DNA of 64,000 bases from an uncultured Christensenella sp. (GTDB lineage Bacteria; Bacillota; Clostridia; Christensenellales; Borkfalkiaceae), in the NCBI GenBank assembly GCA_910587015.1, contig CAJUME010000003.1:11117-75116 (forward strand), written 5' to 3'. Both the position numbers and the translations under genes were made by a program. Positions 1-7,366 of the stretch are shown one piece after another. Within the stretch, counting starts at the first letter, position 1. Each line of letters begins with the position of its first letter. The notes beneath the pieces are model-generated. The model did no database searches and was not told the DNA's origin. It saw nothing but the letters and a program-made list of their open reading frames with translations.

Positions 1-1028
1 TTAAGCTTTTTGATTTTAGACGACAGCCTTACGTTGGCAAGTCTTTTACAGCCGTCAAAAGCAAATACGCCTATGTTTACTACCGTTTCGGGCATAATCA
101 GGTCGGTTATTTGCACGCAGTCCTCGAATGCGTGCCACGCAATATTTTTAACGCCCTTGGGAATTTCGCAAACTCCCTTTTTATATGGCATGCAAGCCTC
201 TACGGTTGTGCCGTCTGCGGAAATAATCAATCCGTCTGCATATTTAAATCTGGTATTTCCGTCTGCTATTGTCAGCTTTTCAAGACTGCTGCAATAGCCG
301 AATACGCCGTAGCCAAGCTTTGTAAGGCTTGCGGGCAGGCATACGCTTTTCAACCCTTCACAATATTCAAAGGCTCTGTCGCCCAATTCCGTCAGAGTTT
401 GCGGCAATTTAATTTCGGCAAGCTTTTTACAGCCCAAAAAAGCGGTTTCGCCAATGGCGGTAAGTCCTTCGGGCAGAATAACGCTTGTAAGCTGCTCGCA
501 ACGTAAAAAAGTATTTTCGCCTATTTGTGTTACCTTTTCGGGTATCTCTATATGCGGTAGCCTGCATTCGAGAAAAGCGCTCTTCCCGATGCTTTTAAGC
601 CCCTTCGGCAAATTAATTTCTTCAAGGTTATTACAGCCGTGGAAGCAGTAGGCGGGCAAATTTTTCACCTTTTCGGGCACGGTTATTTTCTCAAAGCTTT
701 GGCATACGGCAAAGGCTTGTTCGCCTATCGATACAACGCTGTCGGGAAGGTGCACGTCCTTCAGCTTGTAGCAGAAGGCAAACGCCATAATTCCTATTGT
801 CGTAACTCCGTCGGGTATGTTTATTTCCTCAAGCTGTTCGCAGTGGCGGAATGCCTCCTGAGCGATAATCTTAACGGTGCTTGGCAGCTTTACCCGCTTT
901 ATTTGCTTGCAACCCCAAAAGGCGTCCTGTCCTATAGTTTCCACACCCTCGGGAATTTCAAGGTTTACTGCATTGCCCTTGTATTTTTTCAGTACGTTGT
1001 TCTGAATGGTAAAGTTAACTTCTGCCAT
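1..1028 (-). CDS. BspA-like leucine-rich repeat protein, 3' end outside window
   Basis: The reverse strand is open from an ATG at 1028 to the left edge (342 complete codons, no stop), so the C-terminus is missing. The translation is a tandem series of LRR_5 (BspA/Treponema pallidum type) repeats of about 23 residues with the pattern L-P-x-x-V-x-x-I-G-x-x-A-F-x-x-C-x-x-L, starting almost at the N-terminus. No signal peptide is seen in the first 30 residues, so this copy may be cytoplasmic or use another export route. A GGAGAT ribosome site lies 7 bases before the ATG. BspA repeats mediate protein or host-surface binding in known members; the ligand here is unknown. Confidence 0.85.
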   Translation of the reverse strand, partial: MAEVNFTIQNNVLKKYKGNAVNLEIPEGVETIGQDAFWGCKQIKRVKLPSTVKIIAQEAFRHCEQLEEINIPDGVTTIGIMAFAFCYKLKDVHLPDSVVSIGEQAFAVCQSFEKITVPEKVKNLPAYCFHGCNNLEEINLPKGLKSIGKSAFLECRLPHIEIPEKVTQIGENTFLRCEQLTSVILPEGLTAIGETAFLGCKKLAEIKLPQTLTELGDRAFEYCEGLKSVCLPASLTKLGYGVFGYCSSLEKLTIADGNTRFKYADGLIISADGTTVEACMPYKKGVCEIPKGVKNIAWHAFEDCVQITDLIMPETVVNIGVFAFDGCKRLANVRLSSKIKKL

Positions 1029-1121
1029 AATTTTATCTCCCGTCTTTACTTCTGCGGTAATTATAACAAATTCCAAACCGCAATGCAATACCTGATTATG
1101 TGTAAATAAAAATATTTAGGG

Positions 1122-1150
1122 TGTACAAAGCTTCATACGTGTGCTATAAT
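1122..1150 (+). promoter_or_regulatory. Sigma-A-type promoter giving a leaderless mRNA
   Basis: TGTACA at 1122-1127 and a perfect TATAAT at 1145-1150 are 17 bases apart. The ATG of the next gene is at 1157, so the predicted transcription start falls on or next to the first codon, and no Shine-Dalgarno sequence is present. Confidence 0.65.
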
Positions 1151-1156
1151 AAAAAT

Positions 1157-3766
1157 ATGGAAAAGCTTAGAAATTTTTTAATAATTATTGTTGTCGGCTC
1201 GATATTTAGTTCTATAGCCTTGTTGTGTGGTTGTAGTATTAAAAATCAGCCGATATATTACGATTTAATCTATATAGCAGGCGAAGGCGGTTATATAGAC
1301 GGGCAAGCGGAACAGACTGTAGAAAGCGGCAAAGACGGATTAACAGTAGTTGCCGTGCCTTATGACGGTTATGAATTCGTTCAATGGTCAGACGGAGGAA
1401 CAGAAGCTACACGGCAGGATAAAAACGTAACTGTAGACATTTCGGTTACTGCCGAATTTAAATTAAAGATTAATCCGGCAAAAAGTTATACGGTTATTTA
1501 TCAGGCAAACGAGGGCGGAACAATTTCCGGCGCCGCTGAACAATCCGTAAAAGAGGGCGAAAACGGAACAGAGGTTGTTGCCGTACCCAACGAGGGCTAC
1601 AGATTTGTTAAATGGAGCGACAATATAACCGAAGCCACAAGGCAGGATAGAAACGTAACGAAAGATATAGTTGTAAAGGCAATATTTGAAAAGCAGACTT
1701 ACACGTTAACTTACGTTGCAAGTAACGGCGGGTATTTGGTCGGCAACGCAAGTCAAACTGTTACATACGGCGAAAGCGGAACAGAAATCACCGCAGTTAC
1801 AAAAGAGGGTTATAAATTTGTTAAATGGTCAGACGGTGTAACCACGCCGAATAGACAGGATATAAATATCACAGCAGATACAACCGTTACGGCAATATTT
1901 GAGAAGCAGACATTCACTTTAAATTACGTTGCGGGCACAGGTGGAACGATAGACGGAGAATCGGAACAGCAAGTAAAATATGCAGAATTAAGCGAAGCGG
2001 TTGTTGCAGTCCCGCAAGCGGGATATAAATTTGTAAAATGGTCGGACGGTAACGGCTCAACGGTAAGACGCGACTTGGTAATTTCAGCTATGACCTTAAC
2101 CGCCGAGTTTGAATTTTTATATGAAGGCGGCGAAGGTACGCAGTCAAAGCCGTTTACCATTGCAAACTATACGCAATTAAACGATATGTGGTATTACCCC
2201 GAATCGAATTATAAGCTGATAAACGATTTAGACCTTAGCGGTATATCACATGAGCCTATATTTGATAAAATTAATTATTTCAAAGGGAATTTTGACGGAA
2301 ACGGACACACTGTAAAAAACTTAACCGTTGAAACAGAAAGTAATTGTCCATCGTTGTTCGGTGTGTCAGGCGGCAGTATAAGCAATTTAACTATCATTGA
2401 TGCAAACATAATAACTGCCGATTATGATACGTTGAACAGAAATGATAATTATTACGTCGGTATTCTCGCAGGAATGGTTAAGGGCTATGTCCACGATGTT
2501 AATGTAAGAGGAAAAATAGTAACTAACGGTTTTAGTTATGCGGGAATCGCAATCGGCGGACTTGTAGGTTATGCCAATGGTACAGTAGCTAATTGCAGTT
2601 GTAACGTACAGTTGGATATAAAAAATATTTACAGCAAAAGTTTAAATTTGCCGTTTGTATTTGGAGGAATGATAGGCGTTTGCGATTCGGCGTTTGTCAG
2701 AGATTGCCAAGCCGAAGGTCAAATTAAGATAACCGAGTGTTATTGGACTGAAAGCGGTGATACAGGTGCTATAAATAAGTCTGCTGAAATTGTGGCGGGC
2801 GGCTTGATAGGCTATTATTTTACAGCCAGACAATTAAATGCGTATATAAGAAATTGTCGGACTGATGTAGAAATATACGGCGACAATAACTATAATGCGG
2901 GCGGCTTTGTTGGCTATTTGGACGCAGTTCAAGATACAACATTACAAATTACTGACTGTTCCGTTTACGGCGACGTAACCTGCGGAAGAGTAGGCGGGTT
3001 TGTTTATAGAGCATATAGCTCAAACAACAGTACATTACTGTTTGATAAATGTATAATCGAAAACAGTGTAACGGCATTCTCTTACGGAGCGGGATTTGTA
3101 TATTTTTGTCAAGGCTCATCTAACGGCGTTTTTCAAATAAAGAATTGTTATACGATAGGCGATATAAAAACTCGTGGCTGGTTTGACGCTGAACGCATTG
3201 TTGGCAGAGCTTCAGGCTTTGGTTGGCAAATGAGTTATGTATCAATTGTAAAAAGCTATGCGAAAAGAGACATAATTTCAAGCGATGGCAGAGGGTTTTC
3301 TTTTTATTTTTCAAATAGTGAAATCATTTCATGTTTTTATGAAGGTACTATTGATATAAGTAACGGAGCAGGAACTCTAAGAGGTGTTGGAATGTTCGAC
3401 GTTTTTTCAAGTTCCAAGTTAGATAATTGTTATGTAAACGTAAATTTTGTAACGGGCGAAAAAGATACATCTAATTTATATGCGTTAATCAGACAAGGCG
3501 GCGGAAAGATAAGTAATTTTTATTGTTACGGTAATTATTGCAAAATCTTTGAAAGCTATAATATGCAAAATGTAAGTAACGGGCATGTTTTTAAAGGAAA
3601 CATAGATGAAAATAATCTACCGCAAGAAGGCGAAGGAACTGATATAGCAATTTACGATAATATTGAAGATATGTATTTTTTAGCCGATAAACTTAACGAG
3701 GGGCAAGGCGAGGAGATTTGGGTAAACGTTGAAAATGATTTACCTAAACTAAAAAATTTAATCTGA
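1157..3766 (+). CDS. Lipoprotein with InlB-type and GLUG repeats
   Basis: This 869-residue protein has a lipoprotein signal peptide (hydrophobic residues 8-23, lipobox ending at Cys26). Four tandem repeats of about 75 residues follow (roughly 30-330), each with Y-x-A-x-x-G-G, A-V-P-x-x-G-Y-x-F-V-K-W-S-D-G and a closing V-T-A-x-F-E; these match the divergent InlB B-repeat family. The C-terminal half carries many GLUG-like units (G-G-L-V-G-Y followed by a beta strand), a beta-helical fold seen in adhesins and carbohydrate-active surface proteins. It is thus probably a surface-anchored adhesin-like protein. The ATG at 1157 is chosen because the signal peptide starts there; an upstream GTG at 1121 lies before the promoter -10 box. 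No Shine-Dalgarno is present. Confidence 0.85.
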   Translation: MEKLRNFLIIIVVGSIFSSIALLCGCSIKNQPIYYDLIYIAGEGGYIDGQAEQTVESGKDGLTVVAVPYDGYEFVQWSDGGTEATRQDKNVTVDISVTAEFKLKINPAKSYTVIYQANEGGTISGAAEQSVKEGENGTEVVAVPNEGYRFVKWSDNITEATRQDRNVTKDIVVKAIFEKQTYTLTYVASNGGYLVGNASQTVTYGESGTEITAVTKEGYKFVKWSDGVTTPNRQDINITADTTVTAIFEKQTFTLNYVAGTGGTIDGESEQQVKYAELSEAVVAVPQAGYKFVKWSDGNGSTVRRDLVISAMTLTAEFEFLYEGGEGTQSKPFTIANYTQLNDMWYYPESNYKLINDLDLSGISHEPIFDKINYFKGNFDGNGHTVKNLTVETESNCPSLFGVSGGSISNLTIIDANIITADYDTLNRNDNYYVGILAGMVKGYVHDVNVRGKIVTNGFSYAGIAIGGLVGYANGTVANCSCNVQLDIKNIYSKSLNLPFVFGGMIGVCDSAFVRDCQAEGQIKITECYWTESGDTGAINKSAEIVAGGLIGYYFTARQLNAYIRNCRTDVEIYGDNNYNAGGFVGYLDAVQDTTLQITDCSVYGDVTCGRVGGFVYRAYSSNNSTLLFDKCIIENSVTAFSYGAGFVYFCQGSSNGVFQIKNCYTIGDIKTRGWFDAERIVGRASGFGWQMSYVSIVKSYAKRDIISSDGRGFSFYFSNSEIISCFYEGTIDISNGAGTLRGVGMFDVFSSSKLDNCYVNVNFVTGEKDTSNLYALIRQGGGKISNFYCYGNYCKIFESYNMQNVSNGHVFKGNIDENNLPQEGEGTDIAIYDNIEDMYFLADKLNEGQGEEIWVNVENDLPKLKNLI

Positions 3767-3785
3767 AATTTTCAATCCACAATAA

Positions 3786-3813
3786 AAGGGCTTCTGATAA
3801 TACAGAAGCCCTT
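3786..3813. terminator. Bidirectional intrinsic terminator
   Basis: An 11-bp perfect stem (AAGGGCTTCTG and its complement) with a 6-base loop lies between two convergent genes, with A/T tracts on both sides. Confidence 0.8.
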
Positions 3814-3837
3814 GCTGTAATACTATATTTTGTAAAA

Positions 3838-4839
3838 TTACTTTGTCATTGCTTCTTGCACGGCAACCGCAACTGCAACGGTTGCGCCGACCATAGGGTT
3901 GTTGCCCATACCGATAAGTCCCATCATTTCAACGTGAGCGGGAACGGAGGAGGAGCCTGCAAACTGCGCGTCCGAATGCATACGTCCCATCGTGTCGGTC
4001 ATACCGTAGCTGGAAGGACCGGCCGCCATATTGTCGGGGTGCAGTGTTCTGCCCGTGCCGCCGCCGGACGCAACCGAAAAGTATTTTACGCCGTTCTCGA
4101 CGCACCATTTTTTATAGGTGCCTGCAACGGGGTGCTGGAAGCGGGTGGGGTTGGTGGAGTTACCCGTAATCGAAACGGAAACATGCTCCAACTTCATAAT
4201 CGCAACGCCCTCGGGCACGTTGTCCGCGCCGTAGCATTTAACCTTTGCTCTTGCGCCGTCCGAGAATGCAACGCTGTCGACAACCTTAACCGTTTCGGTG
4301 TAGGGGTCAAACTGCGTTCTGCAATAGGTGAAGCCGTTAATTCTCGAAATTATATAAGCCGCATCCTTGCCTAAACCGTTAAGAATAACTCTCAAAGGCT
4401 TAGTGCGCACCTTGTTTGCGTTTTCAGCAATTTTAATAGCGCCCTCTGCCGCAGCGAACGATTCGTGACCGGCGAGGAAGCAGAAGCAGTCCGTTTCTTC
4501 CGACAGCAGCATAGAGCCGAGGTTTCCGTGACCTTCGCCGACCTTTCTGTTTTCCGCAACCGAGCCGGGAATGCAGAAGCTCTGCAAGCCTACGCCGATT
4601 TTAACGGCCGCGTCGCTCGCCTTTTTGCAGCCGCTTTTTATCGCGATAGCCGCGCCTACGGTGTACGCCCATACCGCGTTTTCAAAGCAGATAGGCTGCG
4701 TGCCGCGTACTATTTTGTCTACGTCTATTCCCTTTTTAAGGGTAATGTCGCGGCATTCCTCGATTGATTTAATGCCGTATTCCTTCAAAACGGAGAGAAT
4801 TTTCTTTTCTCTTCTTTCATAGCTTTCAAAAAGCGCCAT
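3838..4839 (-). CDS. GGGtGRT family protein of unknown function
   Basis: The 333-residue protein carries the family signature GGGTGRT at residues 259-265, followed by LHPDN, and many glycines and conserved cysteines (Cys29, Cys51, Cys118, Cys120, Cys173, Cys202, Cys246). The family is named after this motif; no biochemical role is established that I know of. Its start overlaps the stop of the upstream NifU-like gene (TAATG), so the two are translationally coupled, and the pairing with an iron-sulfur scaffold points to a metal-cluster or redox-linked job. No signal peptide or membrane segment is present, so it should be cytoplasmic. Confidence 0.85.
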   Translation of the reverse strand: MALFESYERREKKILSVLKEYGIKSIEECRDITLKKGIDVDKIVRGTQPICFENAVWAYTVGAAIAIKSGCKKASDAAVKIGVGLQSFCIPGSVAENRKVGEGHGNLGSMLLSEETDCFCFLAGHESFAAAEGAIKIAENANKVRTKPLRVILNGLGKDAAYIISRINGFTYCRTQFDPYTETVKVVDSVAFSDGARAKVKCYGADNVPEGVAIMKLEHVSVSITGNSTNPTRFQHPVAGTYKKWCVENGVKYFSVASGGGTGRTLHPDNMAAGPSSYGMTDTMGRMHSDAQFAGSSSVPAHVEMMGLIGMGNNPMVGATVAVAVAVQEAMTK

Positions 4840-5567
4840 TAGTCCTTAACCTCCTTGTCCGTTCTGGGGTCAATATGCTTTACGGCGCCGCTCTCGTAGG
4901 AGTATCTGCCGTAGGTGCCGATTGCTTTTTCGTATGCCTCGTTGGGGGTAAGCCCTTTCTTAATAAAGTCGGTCATTTTGCCCAAAGCAACGAATTTATA
5001 ACCGCAAATTTCATTGTTTTTGTCAAGCGCAAGCGCAATTACGTAGCCCTCTGCCATTTCAAGGTATCTTGCGCCCTTCAAAGCCGTGCCGTACATCGTG
5101 CCTACCTGCGAACGCAAGCCCTTGCCCAAATCTTCCAGACCCGCGCCGATAGGCAGACCGTCCTCGGAGAACGCGGACTGCGTTCTGCCGTATACGATTT
5201 GCAGGAACAGCTCGCGCATGGCGGTGTTAATCGCGTCGCACACAAGGTCTGTGTTCAAGGCCTCCAAAATCGTCTTGTGGGGCAGAATTTCCGCAGCCAT
5301 AGCGGCGGAGTGGGTCATGCCTGAGCAGCCTATGGTTTCGACAAGCGCCTCCTGAATAATTCCGTCCTTAACGTTAAGGGTAAGCTTGCAGGCGCCCTGC
5401 TGAGGCGCGCACCAGCCGATACCGTGCGTCAGACCCTTGATGTCCTTGATTTCCTTTGCCTGAATCCACTGCCCTTCCTCGGGAATGGGAGCGGGTCCGT
5501 GCTCGAATCTTCCGGAAACGCCCTTGGCAACGCAAATCATATTTTCAATGTCTTTTGAATATTGCAT
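4839..5567 (-). CDS. NifU/IscU-like iron-sulfur cluster scaffold protein
   Basis: This 242-residue protein has a NifU N-terminal-like core. The segment V-E-T-I-G-C-S-G-M-T-H-S (around 77-88) resembles the cluster-ligand region of IscU/SufU proteins, and cysteines at W-C-A-P-Q-Q-G-A-C further upstream could supply more ligands. It lacks the exact three-cysteine pattern of housekeeping IscU, and is longer, with an extra C-terminal part. Its start has a strong GGAGG eight bases before the ATG. It is the first gene of a two-gene operon with the GGGtGRT gene, which suggests it serves that partner rather than general cluster assembly. Confidence 0.75.
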   Translation of the reverse strand: MQYSKDIENMICVAKGVSGRFEHGPAPIPEEGQWIQAKEIKDIKGLTHGIGWCAPQQGACKLTLNVKDGIIQEALVETIGCSGMTHSAAMAAEILPHKTILEALNTDLVCDAINTAMRELFLQIVYGRTQSAFSEDGLPIGAGLEDLGKGLRSQVGTMYGTALKGARYLEMAEGYVIALALDKNNEICGYKFVALGKMTDFIKKGLTPNEAYEKAIGTYGRYSYESGAVKHIDPRTDKEVKD

Positions 5568-5706
5568 TACTGTTCCTCCAAAATATTTTTAACATTTACA
5601 TTCAGCTTTTTTAACAGCCTAAGCTATTATATCACGCATAAAGCATTTAAGCAATATTAATTCGATAAAAAAATAACAAAAAATTTAATATAAGCCGCAG
5701 GTTTTT

Positions 5707-5737
5707 TTGTTTATCCGCGTCCGATTTGTTGTATAAT
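5707..5737 (+). promoter_or_regulatory. Possible promoter of the mcsA operon
   Basis: TATAAT lies at 5732-5737, with a TTGTTT at 5707-5712 (19-base spacer, rather long). No CtsR heptamer repeat (GGTCAAA) is visible between here and the start codon, so the usual Firmicutes repressor site is missing. Confidence 0.45.
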
Positions 5738-5802
5738 TAAAGTGAACAAAAAAATTTCTCACCAATGCCGAGTAAGCGGCAGGTTTATAAAGGTAGTAAT
5801 AG

Positions 5803-6294
5803 ATGCTTTGTCAGCACTGCAAAAAAAACACGGCGACGTATAACCGCGTCGAGGATATAAACGGAGAGCTGTTCGAAACCCACCTCTGCAAAAGCTGTTA
5901 TATAAAGCTTTTCGGCGGGCTTAACTCGCTTAATACGGTCGGGGATATAAACGCGTTGCTGTTTGGTTCGCCGGTAAAACGGCGCAAGGCCTGCCCCGTC
6001 TGCGGCACAACCTACAATGATTACGAGCGCACGGGACTTTTGGGCTGTGCCAGCTGCTACGACGTTTTTAAGGAAGAGCTTTTACCCGCGATAGACAGAA
6101 TACACGGCAAAACCCGTCATGTCGGCAGGGTCGGCGCCAACAACGACGACCACGGCCTTTACCGCAGACTTAAAGCCTTGCAGGAGCAGCTCGAGGTTGC
6201 GCTACGCAACAAGCAGTATGCCGAGGCGGGCAGACTCAACAAGCGCATAGACGAAATCACCAAAGCATTGTACGGAGGCGGAAATGACAGCTGA
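5803..6294 (+). CDS. mcsA: McsA, zinc-binding activator of arginine kinase McsB
   Basis: The 163-residue protein has four CxxC zinc motifs (C-Q-H-C near the start, C-K-S-C at 30-33, C-P-V-C, C-A-S-C) and a C-terminal UVR motif (about 120-158) of the kind that binds Clp ATPases. McsA activates McsB, which phosphorylates arginines to mark proteins for ClpCP. Its last 11 bases overlap mcsB, as expected for coupled translation. A weak AAAGGTAG precedes the ATG. In most Firmicutes ctsR lies directly upstream; here it does not. Confidence 0.93.
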   Translation: MLCQHCKKNTATYNRVEDINGELFETHLCKSCYIKLFGGLNSLNTVGDINALLFGSPVKRRKACPVCGTTYNDYERTGLLGCASCYDVFKEELLPAIDRIHGKTRHVGRVGANNDDHGLYRRLKALQEQLEVALRNKQYAEAGRLNKRIDEITKALYGGGNDS

Positions 6295-7315
6295 TAACCT
6301 ATCAAAGACGGTCGTATCCACGCGCGTCCGCCTTGCAAGAAATTTAGAGGGCTATCCGTTCCCCTCGCATTTAAAGGACGAAAAGCAGGCAAAGGAAATT
6401 ATCCGCCTTGTTTCAAGCGGGCTTTCCCGTGTGGACGGCTTCAACAGCCCCGACGAGTTCAGGCTCTATTACATGGACGCGGTGTCCGAGGAGGAGGCGC
6501 TCTCGTTAAAGGAAAACCACCTAATAAGTCCTAAGCTTATAGAAAACAGGCGCTATTCCGCCGCGCTTATCAACAGCGACAAAAGCATATCCATAATGCT
6601 GAACGAGGAGGACCATTTGCGCGAGCAGTGCATAGTCAAGGGGTTAGAGCTACGCCCCGCATACGAGGCTATGTCGCAGATAGACGCAAGAATTTCCGCG
6701 TCCATGAAGTTCGCCTTTGACGAGCAGCTCGGCTATCTTACGGCGTGTCCGACAAACCTCGGCACGGGCTTGCGCGCTTCGGTAATGTTCTTTTTGCCCG
6801 CGCTTACAATCAACGGCGTCATGCCAAAAATGATACGCAGCATATCCCGCCTCGGCCTTACCGTGCGCGGCATCTACGGCGAGGGCAGCGAGGCAGAGGG
6901 CTATATGTACCAAATCAGCAACGAGGTAACCCTCGGCGTTTCCGAGGAGGAAATTCTCTCCTCCGTGGAGGACGTGGTAAGAAAGGTCTGCGCATTAGAG
7001 GAAAACGAGCGCAACGTTTTAAAGGGCGGCGCGTCCTCGCTCGATTTGCGTGATAACTGTCTGCGCTCCTACGGCATACTCACCAACTGCGTAAAGCTTT
7101 CCACAAGCGAGCTTATCAAGCTTGCCGCAAACGTAAAGCTGGGCGCTTGCCTCGGCTGGATAAGTCTTGCCGACGTATCGCTTATCGACGATTTGGTGGT
7201 AAAAATGCGCCCTTCAAACATAACCGCGGCGGCGCAAAGACAGCTTTCCGCAGTGGAGCGGGATATGTACCGTGCCGAGGCGGTGGGTAAATATTTAAAG
7301 AAGCTTATAGGCTAA
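6284..7315 (+). CDS. mcsB: McsB protein-arginine kinase
   Basis: The 343-residue protein belongs to the guanido phosphotransferase family. Visible motifs are S-T-R-V-R-L-A-R-N near the N-terminus (nucleotide phosphate binding), N-E-E-D-H-L-R (catalytic Glu region, about 107-113) and C-P-T-N-L-G-T-G-L-R-A-S-V (nucleotide binding, catalytic cysteine). McsB transfers phosphate to arginine residues of damaged proteins, which are then degraded by ClpC-ClpP. Length is close to that of Bacillus McsB. It sits between mcsA and clpC in the classical order. Confidence 0.95.
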   Translation: MTADNLSKTVVSTRVRLARNLEGYPFPSHLKDEKQAKEIIRLVSSGLSRVDGFNSPDEFRLYYMDAVSEEEALSLKENHLISPKLIENRRYSAALINSDKSISIMLNEEDHLREQCIVKGLELRPAYEAMSQIDARISASMKFAFDEQLGYLTACPTNLGTGLRASVMFFLPALTINGVMPKMIRSISRLGLTVRGIYGEGSEAEGYMYQISNEVTLGVSEEEILSSVEDVVRKVCALEENERNVLKGGASSLDLRDNCLRSYGILTNCVKLSTSELIKLAANVKLGACLGWISLADVSLIDDLVVKMRPSNITAAAQRQLSAVERDMYRAEAVGKYLKKLIG

Positions 7316-7366
7316 GCCTTTTAAGCAAAACTCAACCATATTACGGGGGTAATTAAAAAAAACGAT

